From positions 124,001 to 188,000 of the forward strand of contig JALZUD010000013.1 of the NCBI GenBank assembly GCA_023301725.1: DNA of 64,000 nucleotides, in the 5' to 3' direction. How positions within the stretch are numbered: the stretch's first letter is position 1; each line of letters starts with the position of its first letter. The stretch comes from Granulosicoccus sp. Its GTDB lineage: Bacteria > Pseudomonadota > Gammaproteobacteria > Granulosicoccales > Granulosicoccaceae. Below are positions 51,427 to 61,697 of this stretch, piece after piece. The translations under genes and the position numbers were made by a program. The notes under the pieces are model-generated. The model was not told the DNA's origin. It saw only the letters and a program-made list of their open reading frames with translations, and ran no database searches.

Positions 51427-52035
51427 ATGTCAGATCAACTTCCCTGCAAGATTCTCATTGTTTATGACACCAATGGCGGCAATGCTTATCGCATGGCACA
51501 GCTTCTAGGTCGTGGGGTTGAGTCTGTCGACTCAAGCACAGCGATTATCAGAAGCGTTCCCAAAGTTGGAGATAGAAGTTCGGAGCGGCTACCAGCGGTT
51601 CCCGATAAAGGTGCTCCCCACGTGCAAAACAGCGATTTGACAGACTGTCATGGTTTGATCCTAGGAGGTCCTACCCACTTTGGCAATATGTCGGCATCGC
51701 TTAAATATTTTCTTGATCAAAGCACTGAACACTGGTTCAAGGGCACGCTGACAGGAAAACCCGCGGCAGTGTTTACGTCCACTGGCAGCATGCATGGCGG
51801 GCAAGAATCAACCCTGCTAAGCATGATGATTCCGTTACTCCATCATGGCATGCTCATTTGCGGCCTACCCTACTCACATCCCGAACTGATGCAAACGACA
51901 CGCGGTGGAACACCCTACGGAGCAAGCCATGTTTCTGGTGAAAGCGGTGATATCGCACTGAGCGACACAGAAAGTGCTTTATGCAAAGCGCTGGGCAGTC
52001 GCCTTGCCAACATTGCAAAAAAACAACTAGGGTAG
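51427..52035 (+). CDS. Flavodoxin-fold NAD(P)H:quinone oxidoreductase (WrbA-like)
   Basis: 202 aa; ILIVYDTNGGNAYRMAQLLGRGVE, GGPTHFGNMSASLKYFLDQS, AAVFTSTGSMHGGQESTLLSM. Confidence 0.9.
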   Translation: MSDQLPCKILIVYDTNGGNAYRMAQLLGRGVESVDSSTAIIRSVPKVGDRSSERLPAVPDKGAPHVQNSDLTDCHGLILGGPTHFGNMSASLKYFLDQSTEHWFKGTLTGKPAAVFTSTGSMHGGQESTLLSMMIPLLHHGMLICGLPYSHPELMQTTRGGTPYGASHVSGESGDIALSDTESALCKALGSRLANIAKKQLG

Positions 52036-52042
52036 TGTGATC

Positions 52043-52477
52043 ATGAGTGCAACGAAGAAAAAACGTAAACCGAAATTCGAATCTCCTAAGCACGCACGTA
52101 TCGGCAGAGTTATTACACTCATAGGCTACTTCGGCCTGTTGGCCCTTATTATTAACTGGTTCACTTGGATTGCCCCACCAAAAATTGTTCCACGAGCAAT
52201 GGTGCTGGCATTTCTCGCCATTCCTTTGTTGTTTCCTCTGCGAGGCATTCTTCACTCTCGCCGCTACACGCATCAGTGGGTAGGCTTTTTGAGCATGCCC
52301 TACTTCGCTATCGGGGTCGACACTTGGTATAACCCCGCTTCAAGCCTAATGGCCACTCTAGGCGCTGGCATGGTTTTATTCAGCTTACTGTTGCTCGTTG
52401 GCAGCACCCTGTATTCGCGATACACGCCTACACCACCAGATCAACTCAAACCACCGCCTGAAGATTACGCCCAGTGA
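52043..52477 (+). CDS. DUF2069 inner membrane protein
   Basis: Small TM protein downstream of wrbA-like gene; LLALIINWFTWIAPP, LRGILHSRRYTHQWVGFLSMPYFAIGV. Confidence 0.8.
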   Translation: MSATKKKRKPKFESPKHARIGRVITLIGYFGLLALIINWFTWIAPPKIVPRAMVLAFLAIPLLFPLRGILHSRRYTHQWVGFLSMPYFAIGVDTWYNPASSLMATLGAGMVLFSLLLLVGSTLYSRYTPTPPDQLKPPPEDYAQ

Positions 52478-52554
52478 TGGTCACCATCATGCACATCGTG
52501 ACCGCCTTAGGTTTTACTCTGACTCACTTTACAGAGCTATAGACAGACGCACAC

Positions 52555-53280
52555 TCAACGTATACGTCCAGCTAGCTCAGCGCGTTCAGCTTCACCAAAC
52601 ACGCTTTTGATTAATGGCACGGTAATTTTGCGCTGCTCCAGAAGAGACACATTATCCAGTGTATCGACGACCTGCTTGAGGATACTCATGCGCCGTGGAA
52701 AACGCTTCAACACGTAGCTGATCACTTCATCGCTAGCATCCAGCGACCTGTTTTCAATCTCTTGGCGCAACGCATTTTTTAATCCATCATCTGCCAAGGG
52801 ATCGAGCTTGTACATCAGCCCCCAGGCCAAGCGAGTTTGCAAATCTTTCAGAGCCAATCCCAGACTATCGATACTCCTGTCAGCGGCAAACAGTAGCTTG
52901 TTTCCAGCGGCTCTTACTCTATTAATGAGATGAAACAGCTCGACTTCTGCCGCATGATCGAGCCGTTGTAAATCATCGATACACAGTAGATCAAAAGATT
53001 CCATGCCTTCAAGTGAACCCGACTGATTGACAAGCTCGCCCGGTAAATAGGCAACCCGATATCCCTGTTTATTGTAGAGATCACACGCCGCCGTTAACAA
53101 ATGCGACTTACCTGTTCCAGCCTCTCCCCACAAATACAACTGAACATCTTCCAACTCTGCCCGCACAAAAGCACTCACCGCGCTATGCACCAGCTCATTG
53201 CCTTTGTCGAGATGAAAACTATCGAATGACGTCGCCGGTGCCGTATCCAACGATAGCGTAAGCTGCGGATGATGAAGCAT
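52555..53280 (-). CDS. hda: DnaA-homolog regulatory inactivator Hda
   Basis: 241 aa; LYLWGEAGTGKSHLLTAACDLYNKQGYRVAYLPG, DLLCIDDLQRL, RLAWGLMYKLDPLADDGLKNALRQ. Confidence 0.9.
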   Translation of the reverse strand: MLHHPQLTLSLDTAPATSFDSFHLDKGNELVHSAVSAFVRAELEDVQLYLWGEAGTGKSHLLTAACDLYNKQGYRVAYLPGELVNQSGSLEGMESFDLLCIDDLQRLDHAAEVELFHLINRVRAAGNKLLFAADRSIDSLGLALKDLQTRLAWGLMYKLDPLADDGLKNALRQEIENRSLDASDEVISYVLKRFPRRMSILKQVVDTLDNVSLLEQRKITVPLIKSVFGEAERAELAGRIR

Positions 53281-53311
53281 GACTAGTGAGCTGTGATCTT
53301 CAAAGCGTACA

Positions 53312-54487
53312 CTAACGAACTACATCGAGCGCCAGATCGACATTACGCAGCAGCGACGAACGGCTAGTGCTCACTGGAGGCGCAGTACGACGCAACCATT
53401 GCGCATCAAACAACGCAGATTCGATACCTGACAAAGCTGAGCGCGGCACCACCGAAAACACAATGGATGTGGAATTAATTTCCTTTGGGTAAACCGTACT
53501 CACGCTGGGCACCTCTTGCAGAAAATTCATCAAGCTGGCGTAGTCCTGAGTGGAATTGACAGAACCTACCCAAAGCAACGCTTCGGTACCTGAAACTGCC
53601 GAGCCACCGTAACGAAAAGTCTCATCAACCTGACCCACCGAACTGAGAATTCCCAGGCCTTGCTGCAATCCTTCGTCAAGACTGCTGGTTTCAAACTGCG
53701 ATTGGCGTTGCTGGTCGCCTGAAACCTGAGTCCACTGTCCTTGCCAACCACGCGCACCAATTCGAGTCATATAGCCAATGAGCATTGTTTTCTGCGCATA
53801 GCGCTCTGACATACTCTGTAAATTCAAGGGATCAAAATTCTGCGCAACAAGAGCCTCTCCCGGCAAATAGCTGAAGTCCTCTTGATCGCCTGTGGGATAC
53901 ACCAGAGAAATACCTGCAGCGCCTGCAATTTCACGAGCGCGATTCTGCACATTAGCAGCAGCATTATCACTGATAAATATGTCGCGATCATCGTCGCGTA
54001 TTAACAGCCAAACCAATGCTGAATCGCTGACTACAAATGCATCCACCGCAGACGTCACTTCTTCTTCCGAGGCGCCATCAGGTTCAGACCCTGCAATCAG
54101 TAAACTAACCAGTTGACGCTCAAAGCTAACCAGCATCAGCTGCGTTGCCTGACCTGTTTGTCGAACTTGTTCGGTAGTAGGCGTGTCGCTAGCGATAACG
54201 GTGCCCGGAGGAGGTCGTCTGTAGGAAAACGATTGCACATAGGTTTCAGGCTCGTTGAGGGCCTGTCGCACCAGATCTCGGTTGAGGATCGTTTTGTCGC
54301 CACTATTGTTCAGCAGGACGCGACGCAGTGCCGCTTTGTAGGCGTCCTGCTGCTCGCTATCGCTGCGCTCTGCGACGGCTACCTCGAGGCTGTAGGCATC
54401 TGTCTGAGCCAGTGACAAGCCTGGATACACACCACTACCCAATGCCAGAGACAACACGATTAATACAAAAAACTGAACAGATTTCAT
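53312..54487 (-). CDS. DUF2066 domain protein, exported
   Basis: Signal peptide MKSVQFFVLIVLSLALGSGVYPGLSLAQ; conserved context hda/DUF2066/purM; internal Met used. Confidence 0.82.
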   Translation of the reverse strand: MKSVQFFVLIVLSLALGSGVYPGLSLAQTDAYSLEVAVAERSDSEQQDAYKAALRRVLLNNSGDKTILNRDLVRQALNEPETYVQSFSYRRPPPGTVIASDTPTTEQVRQTGQATQLMLVSFERQLVSLLIAGSEPDGASEEEVTSAVDAFVVSDSALVWLLIRDDDRDIFISDNAAANVQNRAREIAGAAGISLVYPTGDQEDFSYLPGEALVAQNFDPLNLQSMSERYAQKTMLIGYMTRIGARGWQGQWTQVSGDQQRQSQFETSSLDEGLQQGLGILSSVGQVDETFRYGGSAVSGTEALLWVGSVNSTQDYASLMNFLQEVPSVSTVYPKEINSTSIVFSVVPRSALSGIESALFDAQWLRRTAPPVSTSRSSLLRNVDLALDVVR

Positions 54488-54658
54488 AGAGGATCCGACC
54501 TTTGTCCACAGACCTGAGCAAAAATAGCCACAAGGCACCTTATGGCGGCACCAAGGTGCACGTTGCACGCCGCACACGTTTGATGAGTAAGCTGATAGCG
54601 TATCATTACACAGCTCAGACACTGATATGCCAGTCGCTCTATATCCGGTTTTACACTT

Positions 54659-55720
54659 ATGACAGATTCATCACAACACAACCCTCAATCCGGCCTGACG
54701 TACGCAGATGCGGGGGTTGACATCGACGCAGGCAATCGGCTAGTTGAGCAAATAAAGCCGCTGGTCGCCAGAACCACTAGACCCGGTGTTTTGGGTGGTA
54801 TTGGTGGATTCGGCGGACTGTTTGAACTACCCGTAGACCGCTACACCCGTCCTGTGATGGTATCGGGAGCCGACGGTGTTGGCACCAAGCTTCGTCTAGC
54901 TATTGAAATGGGCATCCACGACACGATCGGTATAGATCTTGTTGCAATGTGCGTCAACGATATTATCGTATGCGGCGCTGAACCTCTGTGGTTTCTTGAC
55001 TACTACGCCACTGGCAAACTCGATGTTGATCAGGCAACAGCGGTTGTTGCAGGTATTGCCGAGGGCTGTGTTCAATCTGGCGCGGCGCTGCTAGGCGGTG
55101 AAACCGCAGAGATGCCTGGTATCTACTCACAAGATGACTACGATCTGGCGGGCTTTGCTGTTGGGGTTGTAGAAAAAGCGAATATCATCGACGGCAGTCT
55201 GGTTCGGCCGGGCAACAGCATTATCGCACTGGCCTCATCAGGTGCACATTCAAATGGCTATTCGTTAATCAGAAAGCTGCTTGAGAAAGGCAAGCTCGAT
55301 GACCCACTGGGCGACACGACGCTGGGACAAGCCTTGCTAGCGCCAACACGTATCTACGCCAAAAGTATTGCGTCCCTATTATCTAAACATGAGGTTCACG
55401 CTATGGCACATATAACGGGTGGTGGCCTGACTGAAAACATTCCGCGCGTGTTGTCACAAGGCTGTACAGCTGTTATCCAGCGCGATAGCTGGAAAATTCC
55501 CGAGGTATTCAATTGGCTGCAGAAAACAGGCAACATCACCGATCAGGAAATGCTAAAAACATTTAACTGTGGTGTCGGAATGATCGTCATCGTGGATAGT
55601 GCGGCTGAAAATGCTGTGCTCGAAACGCTGAAATCGCTTGGCGAGTATGCTATGAAAATCGGACAAATCGAAGCTAATCTCGACGCAGGCAACTCCCATG
55701 CACATGTTACCTACGTGTAG
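54659..55720 (+). CDS. purM: Phosphoribosylformylglycinamidine cyclo-ligase
   Basis: 353 aa; [66 protein letters not shown]. Confidence 0.97.
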   Translation: MTDSSQHNPQSGLTYADAGVDIDAGNRLVEQIKPLVARTTRPGVLGGIGGFGGLFELPVDRYTRPVMVSGADGVGTKLRLAIEMGIHDTIGIDLVAMCVNDIIVCGAEPLWFLDYYATGKLDVDQATAVVAGIAEGCVQSGAALLGGETAEMPGIYSQDDYDLAGFAVGVVEKANIIDGSLVRPGNSIIALASSGAHSNGYSLIRKLLEKGKLDDPLGDTTLGQALLAPTRIYAKSIASLLSKHEVHAMAHITGGGLTENIPRVLSQGCTAVIQRDSWKIPEVFNWLQKTGNITDQEMLKTFNCGVGMIVIVDSAAENAVLETLKSLGEYAMKIGQIEANLDAGNSHAHVTYV

Positions 55721-55728
55721 TAGGCGTT

Positions 55729-56304
55729 GTGGCTAGCAAACCAAAACTGGCTATCCTGATATCAGGTCGCGGCTCCAACATGCAGGCGTTGGCCCAAGCC
55801 TGTGCCAGCAGCAAGCTCAATGCAGAGGTGGTCCTCGTGCTAAGCAACAACCCTGATGCACCTGGATTAAATAGTGCAGCTAAACTGGGGTTGAGTACCG
55901 CTGTGGTGGATCACAAAGCCTTTGCCTCCAGTGCCGAGTTCGATCAGGCGCTCTGTGCGGAACTGGATAACGTAAGCCCAGACTGGATTGCTCTGGCCGG
56001 GTTCATGCGAATTCTTGGCGAACCCTTTGTGGACCACTGGAGTGGCAAAATCGTTAACATTCACCCATCTCTACTTCCAGCGTACCCGGGGCTCAATACG
56101 CATCAGCGCGCCATCGATGCAGGAGACAAAAAAGCAGGTGCTACTGTCCACTATGTTACTTCTACATTGGACGCAGGGCCGGTTATTGCACAGCATAGCG
56201 TACCAATTTACCCACAAGACACCGCACAAACACTGGCCGCGCGCGTGATAGCCGTGGAACACGCGCTTTACGTCGAAGCTTTGCAAAAATGCATCGCTAC
56301 TTAA
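55729..56304 (+). CDS. purN: Phosphoribosylglycinamide formyltransferase
   Basis: 191 aa; ILISGRGSNMQALAQAC, LAGFMRILGEPFVDHWSGKIVNIHPSLLPAYPGLNTHQRAIDAG; GTG start. Confidence 0.97.
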   Translation: MASKPKLAILISGRGSNMQALAQACASSKLNAEVVLVLSNNPDAPGLNSAAKLGLSTAVVDHKAFASSAEFDQALCAELDNVSPDWIALAGFMRILGEPFVDHWSGKIVNIHPSLLPAYPGLNTHQRAIDAGDKKAGATVHYVTSTLDAGPVIAQHSVPIYPQDTAQTLAARVIAVEHALYVEALQKCIAT

Positions 56305-56370
56305 TACTCCTGAAGCAACTGTCGAAGTTCGACTATGCTTGCATGCGCACCACGTTTACGAGATTAGTTC

Positions 56371-57222
56371 ATGACGACTAAAAACACGTTTCCAAATAAT
56401 TCAAAGTCGACGTCTGTGAGTCATTTACTCCGACATCTTACGACGTGTGCTTGCCTGATCATCGCCTCTATTAACACCAACGCGTTGGCCCAGTATCTCG
56501 AACCCGGCACTATTGCGCCATTCGAAGTTGTTTATGAAGTCAGCAACAATCTAATAAATGCCGGGACCGCAAAATTATCATTGACCACAGATGATGAGCT
56601 CTGGACTTACCAGCTTTCTACCAAACCACGCGGCATTATCAAACTGGCTGGCAAAGGAGAGCTCACTGAGACCAGCACGATGAAATTCGTGGAGATCGAT
56701 GACAAAGTATTGATCCAGTCACAAGTTTATTCCTACCGCCAAGACGATGAGCGCCGCCGTTCTGTGGATGCCACTTTTGATTGGGACGACAATAGTGTTA
56801 CTCACTTGTACCGCAGTGAGGCAGAAACGACTTCTTTTGAAACACCTGTGTTTGATCGACTCGCTGCCACAGTTTTCATGATGAATGCCGTGCGCGTTGA
56901 CTTTACAACGATAGAGCTGCCTGTTTTTGACACCAATCGAATCAAGGTAGTCGAATTTATTAATGAAGGCGTGGACATTGTTGAAACACCGCTAGGCAAA
57001 TTCGAAACCATACGGGTTGTGAACAGAAATTCAGGAGGCGGCACTAGAGAGACCACCACTTGGTTCGCCCCTACTGTGGACTTTACACCGGTGAAGATCG
57101 AGCATCGCAAACGCGGCAAACTAGTTGCCAGAATGGAGGTGCTTAGCCTCGATGAGCGTCTAACCAATATTAGGCTCTCACCCCCGAGCCCGTCAGAGCA
57201 GGTAATGAACGACGAATTTTAG
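56371..57222 (+). CDS. DUF3108 domain protein, exported
   Basis: 283 aa; FEVVYEVSNNLINAGTAKLSL...; follows purM-purN. Confidence 0.82.
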   Translation: MTTKNTFPNNSKSTSVSHLLRHLTTCACLIIASINTNALAQYLEPGTIAPFEVVYEVSNNLINAGTAKLSLTTDDELWTYQLSTKPRGIIKLAGKGELTETSTMKFVEIDDKVLIQSQVYSYRQDDERRRSVDATFDWDDNSVTHLYRSEAETTSFETPVFDRLAATVFMMNAVRVDFTTIELPVFDTNRIKVVEFINEGVDIVETPLGKFETIRVVNRNSGGGTRETTTWFAPTVDFTPVKIEHRKRGKLVARMEVLSLDERLTNIRLSPPSPSEQVMNDEF

Positions 57223-57264
57223 CAATAGTCAGTGGCAAGTGCGCTTTGCCAGCCTGTGGTCACA

Positions 57265-58278
57265 TTACTTAAATTGTTTTTCGAACACAGCTCTAAGTCG
57301 ATAATCTGGCTCACCTTCTTCATCGAGAGTTTCAAACTGCACAGGCAACTGCATTTGTGCCGAGAACATAAAACTGGCTTGCTGCCAGAATAAGCTGGGA
57401 TTGATATACCAACTGCCTGTATCTTCTGGATTATCATTGAATCCAGAGTCGTTCACATCGAAATTTCCCCGCAACGACAACATCCATAGTGGCGAATTAG
57501 CATCTAACCCAGTGATACCAAACTTGCGTCCGGTAGTAACATCGAGCGACACCACATCGGACAGCTCTCGACCAAAACGATCTGCTGAAAACTGTTCCAG
57601 ATTTAGATCGATTGCGCCGTACCACAAACGGCCTAACCGCCCATAAGACAGACCAAGCGAACTGGAACTCATGTACGCCGTATCGTCTGTATCGGCCTGC
57701 TCGTATTCAATCCGTACACCAGCCGAATACTCAAAGCCGTTGTGCAAGTATGATTCGTACGGCCCAAACTCACTCGGACCGGTAAGGTAGCTCTGAATAT
57801 TAAGCCGAGGGGCGTCGAACAAATCCAGGCCATACGCGCCTTCACGCGAAAAATCGGGACGTTTAGGCTTCAACTTAAAGGAAAATTCAGTTTGTCGGGA
57901 CATGACGCCGTAAGTTGCATAATCCGTACTATTGTCCTTGAGCCCTAATGCCTCACGCGTGTTGCCTGGCAAGACAAGTGACTGCCGAGTATCTTTGGAG
58001 CGCGTAAACTGTATAGAGTGAAGCTCATCAGAATCAAAGCTGAACGGATCGACCAGCGAAGCAATCTCCGGCTCTACGTTAGCTGTATTGATGCTAACGG
58101 CACTGTTGCCTGTATTTCCAGTAACATCGCCAGTATCATTGGTATCGGCATCCGCAGCCATGCTCGATACCAGCAAAGGCGCTATCATCAACCACTGTTT
58201 TATCGAATCGGCCATGTAAACCGCGTTGCTCTTCCAAAGAGTGTCCACACCCTGATCAAAAAGACTTGATAGGCGCAT
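57265..58278 (-). CDS. Hypothetical exported protein, possible outer-membrane beta-barrel
   Basis: 337 aa; alternating beta-type pattern (AYMSSSSLGLSYGRLGRLWYGAIDLNLEQFSADRFG) and terminal YRLRAVFEKQFK. Confidence 0.5.
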   Translation of the reverse strand: MRLSSLFDQGVDTLWKSNAVYMADSIKQWLMIAPLLVSSMAADADTNDTGDVTGNTGNSAVSINTANVEPEIASLVDPFSFDSDELHSIQFTRSKDTRQSLVLPGNTREALGLKDNSTDYATYGVMSRQTEFSFKLKPKRPDFSREGAYGLDLFDAPRLNIQSYLTGPSEFGPYESYLHNGFEYSAGVRIEYEQADTDDTAYMSSSSLGLSYGRLGRLWYGAIDLNLEQFSADRFGRELSDVVSLDVTTGRKFGITGLDANSPLWMLSLRGNFDVNDSGFNDNPEDTGSWYINPSLFWQQASFMFSAQMQLPVQFETLDEEGEPDYRLRAVFEKQFK

Positions 58279-58412
58279 TTAATGTTGTGTGTATTAAACC
58301 GCGTATGTCGTAAAAAAACAACGGAATCACCGCTCAAATCTTGGAAACAAAGGTTAACTGGGTAGGAAAACACCTTGGGCGCAGCGCGCCTAATTAAAGA
58401 GTAAATTAATTT

Positions 58413-58982
58413 TTGAACAAATCAACACCGCTTGAAGGCAACGATCAAACCGACTCGGAGATCACAGAGCCTGAAGAAATCAGTAAAAGCCAGCGTAAGC
58501 GCGATGCTGACAACATCAGGGATTTGGGTGCACGATTAACAGAGCTTCCAGCTCGCCAACTGGCAACAATCCCACTACCTGAAGAGATTCGATCGGCCGT
58601 TGTCGAGTACACGAAGATCAAATCAAACAGCGCGCGTAAGCGACAACTGGGCTTTCTCGCCAAACATTTGCGTAACGTCGATGTTGAGCCTATTGATGCT
58701 GCGCTGGAAAAAATCAGACAAACAGCTCGGGCAAGCACAATAAAGCTGCATCTTGCTGAGCATTGGCGCGACCGGCTTCTTGGCAGAATAGAGGAGGAAA
58801 GTGCACGCGATGCGCTGACAACTTATCTGGACAAATTCCCACATGCAGACCGGCAGCAGCTAAGGCATCTGCAAACACAAGCCATCAAAGAACAACAAAA
58901 AAACACGCCTCCCGCCGCCGCTCGTGAGCTGTTCAAGGTAATACGGCTTGCACTGTCCAATGAGTCGGCTGAGCAAGAGTGA
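58413..58982 (+). CDS. DarP/YjgA-family ribosome-associated protein
   Basis: 189 aa; KSQRKRDADNIRDLGARLTELPARQLATIPLPEEIRSAV...KSNSARKRQLGFLAKHLRNVD; TTG start. Confidence 0.9.
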   Translation: MNKSTPLEGNDQTDSEITEPEEISKSQRKRDADNIRDLGARLTELPARQLATIPLPEEIRSAVVEYTKIKSNSARKRQLGFLAKHLRNVDVEPIDAALEKIRQTARASTIKLHLAEHWRDRLLGRIEEESARDALTTYLDKFPHADRQQLRHLQTQAIKEQQKNTPPAAARELFKVIRLALSNESAEQE

Positions 58983-60067
58983 ACCACCCATCGCGCGCGA
59001 CCCTGTGCATGTTGGTGGTATGTGCCTTATCAGTGCAAAGCTGCGCCATACAGAGTTCAGCTCAAGTGTCAGCGAATTCAGTGGATGGCGTTGCAGTCGA
59101 TCCCACAGTACTCGATATAGCGACGTCGACATCTGCGCCGCCGCGCTCAGAAAAAAACGGTTCGATTAAATCACCAGCTTCCCCCGCGCTTGAGTTGTAC
59201 CAACCGCTGAGTATCAATCAAATACAACAAACAGGAACCTTAGAGAACTCGCAACTATCCGAAGTGAGCGGCATTAGCGCATCAAAACAGTACCCCGGAG
59301 TGTTGTACGCCATTAACGACAGCGGCAATGACTCAACGCTGTTTGCCATAAATGAATCGGGGAACTCAATAGCCCAATGGACTCTGAATGCCTCAAGAAA
59401 CAGAGACTGGGAAGACATGTCTCGAATCAAACTTCAGGGAGTGAGCTACCTGGTGATAGGCGATACGGGTGACAATCGGCTCGTACACCCTGAAGCCACT
59501 CTCTACCTTGTTGCTGAACCCGAAATTCCAGCGAAATCAACAACCCTTACGCCATCTCACATCATCACCTTCACATTTGATGAGGGCCCTCGAAACGTGG
59601 AAGCTTTTGGCGTTGTGGGCACCACGTTATATCTTCTGAGCAAGGAACCCATTAATGCATCCGGGCGTCAGCCACCTCGCATCTATGCTCTAGATATGAG
59701 CAACGCTATTTCACAGCCCAACAATCTAATTGCGACGCGAATGGCGACCATGTCGAGACGCGCATCAAGTTTTGAAAGCTGGCTTGCCGCGGCTTTGGCT
59801 GGCGTGGACCTGTCGCACCCGACTGCACTGGAGTTTGATGAAGCTAGCAATTCAGCATACGTTTTAACATACAGAGAGACGCTCAGATTTCGCAAGCAGC
59901 GCGGGCAAAGCTGGCCGCAGGCCTTAGCAAAAAAAGCCGAACTGATCTGGTCACACAGACTCTCCCAAGCCGAGGCTCTCACCGTCTCACCGGGAAGAAC
60001 ACTTTGGATTACATCGGAAGGGGCCAACGCGCCTTTATGGGCGATACCCGTAAAACCTCCCAGTTAG
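58979..60067 (+). CDS. Predicted lipoprotein with beta-propeller-like repeats
   Basis: 362 aa; lipobox-like LSVQSCA; SEVSGISASKQYPGVLYAINDSGNDSTLFAI...NRDWEDMSRIKLQGVSYLVIGDTGDN; GTG start overlapping the darP-like stop. Confidence 0.6.
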   Translation: MNHPSRATLCMLVVCALSVQSCAIQSSAQVSANSVDGVAVDPTVLDIATSTSAPPRSEKNGSIKSPASPALELYQPLSINQIQQTGTLENSQLSEVSGISASKQYPGVLYAINDSGNDSTLFAINESGNSIAQWTLNASRNRDWEDMSRIKLQGVSYLVIGDTGDNRLVHPEATLYLVAEPEIPAKSTTLTPSHIITFTFDEGPRNVEAFGVVGTTLYLLSKEPINASGRQPPRIYALDMSNAISQPNNLIATRMATMSRRASSFESWLAAALAGVDLSHPTALEFDEASNSAYVLTYRETLRFRKQRGQSWPQALAKKAELIWSHRLSQAEALTVSPGRTLWITSEGANAPLWAIPVKPPS

Positions 60068-60076
60068 GTACGCTAT

Positions 60077-61357
60077 TCAGCTGGCCCGACGCAAGGGCTC
60101 CGATAACGTACCTAAGCTGTTATCAAGCTCGGCTGGCATCGTTTGCGAGACGATATCACCTACAATTTCAGCGGTAGCTGCCGACAGCGTCCAGCCCAAG
60201 TGCCCATGACCGGTGTTGTAATAAATGCCCGGCAGCTTACCAATTCCGACGCGCGGCATCATATTAGGCATCATGGGGCGCAGTCCCGCCCATGGCACAA
60301 CATGCTCAGTATCGACATCAGGGAAGTGCTTCCTACACCAGTTCACCATAGGGCGGATACGGTCTTCACGAATATCGTAATTTTCACCATTAAATTCGGC
60401 TGTGCCAGCAATTCGAAAACGCCTAAGCCCCAGTCTGCTGGTGACAATTTTTGCATTGTCGTCAAGCAAACTTACCCAAGGAGCAGATTGTTGACTAACC
60501 GCGTCTGGCAATTCGACAGTTATGGAATAGCCTTTTACAGGGTAGATATTCACCCGATCACCCACTTGTGCAGACAACGAACGACTTTCAATTCCGGCAC
60601 AGATCACCACGCCATCAAAGGTCTCAGTCTGGGTGTCGCCGCTATTTGCTTGTGCGAAGTCTATGCGTACTTGGGAGCCATCAGTGTGCAATTTTTGAAC
60701 AGTGGCATCATAGATAAAATGTGCCCCTTGGCGAGTGCACGCCTTCTCCAAACCACGAGTGTATTTATGGATATCCCCTGTGGAGTCGCTGGGTGTGAAG
60801 TAACCTCCGTAGAGGTCTCCGCGTAATGAAGGTTCAATAGCCTGCATTTCATCCGCAGATACAGCATGGCGTTCGAGACCACCCATTGATAACAAACGAT
60901 TGACCTTAGTCGCGTGATCGTAGTCTTGTTGGTTCTGATAAATATGAAGAATGCCGCGAGTCTCAAGATCAAACTCGATGTTTTCCTCTTGGGCCCATGA
61001 GAACAGATGCTCTCGGGCCGCAATGGCCAAGCGCGCTGACTCAACAGTATTTTTTTCGTAGTTAGGTATCTGCGCTAGAAATTCAGTCATCCATGAATAT
61101 TTGTGCCACTGCGGTCGAGGATTGACTAGCAAGGGGGCGTCTTTGCGAAACATCCATTTGAGGCCCTTCATGATCGTGGACATCTGAGTCCAGACTTCCG
61201 CGTTAGAGGCTGACAATTGTCCGCCGTTGGCAAAGGAGGTTTGCATCGCAGCGTATCGATTTTTGTCGAATACAGTAACCTTGTAACCGCGCTTAGACAG
61301 TGCGTAGCAAGTAGTAACACCAGTAATACCGGCACCAATGACGGCAATGTTCTTCAT
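60077..61357 (-). CDS. dadA: D-amino-acid dehydrogenase / DadA-like FAD oxidoreductase
   Basis: 426 aa; MKNIAVIGAGITGVTTCYALSKRGYKVTVFDKNRYAAMQTSFANGGQLSASNAEVW; GLRPMMPNMMPRVG, YYNTGHGHLGWTLSAATAEIVGDI. Confidence 0.92.
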   Translation of the reverse strand: MKNIAVIGAGITGVTTCYALSKRGYKVTVFDKNRYAAMQTSFANGGQLSASNAEVWTQMSTIMKGLKWMFRKDAPLLVNPRPQWHKYSWMTEFLAQIPNYEKNTVESARLAIAAREHLFSWAQEENIEFDLETRGILHIYQNQQDYDHATKVNRLLSMGGLERHAVSADEMQAIEPSLRGDLYGGYFTPSDSTGDIHKYTRGLEKACTRQGAHFIYDATVQKLHTDGSQVRIDFAQANSGDTQTETFDGVVICAGIESRSLSAQVGDRVNIYPVKGYSITVELPDAVSQQSAPWVSLLDDNAKIVTSRLGLRRFRIAGTAEFNGENYDIREDRIRPMVNWCRKHFPDVDTEHVVPWAGLRPMMPNMMPRVGIGKLPGIYYNTGHGHLGWTLSAATAEIVGDIVSQTMPAELDNSLGTLSEPLRRAS

Positions 61358-61460
61358 TTACGGCTCCAGCTAATGAGGGTTACAAAATGCCATGCGAAAG
61401 CACAACACAATGTGAGCAAGAAAACAGTCACGGCATACGCTGCAACAAATTTCCATTCAT

Positions 61461-61593
61461 CCCATCTGTCTTGGAACCTGAGAGTTTACGTATGGTCTGT
61501 GAACTCACCAACACAGTGAATCGTGCGCAACATCGCCTGTTTCGGCACGCACCTGCTTCAGGTTTAACACCAGCACATTGTTGAACGCAGATG
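61461..61593 (-). ncRNA. Candidate structured leader with glycine-riboswitch-like 3' core upstream of dadA-like gene (tentative)
   Basis: Minus strand AAACTCTCAGGTTCCAAGACAGATGGG (61487-61461) resembles the conserved 3' core of glycine aptamers; GCCGAAACAGGCGA at 61546-61533; CATCTG/CAGATG possible closing pair; the conserved GAGAG 5' strand is not found. Confidence 0.3.
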
Positions 61594-61697
61594 TAGACTC
61601 AACATTGACGCTACAGTGTGCACAAAGCCTCAAATATTGAAGCCTTGCCAAAGAAAAGTCACCGACAACAGTTAACCGCCAACAAGCAGGAAAGGAC

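Noticed and set aside
60143-60826. 227-aa plus-strand ORF antisense to dadA
   Set aside because: Lies entirely inside a clear DadA coding sequence; His/Cys-rich composition typical of a shadow frame.
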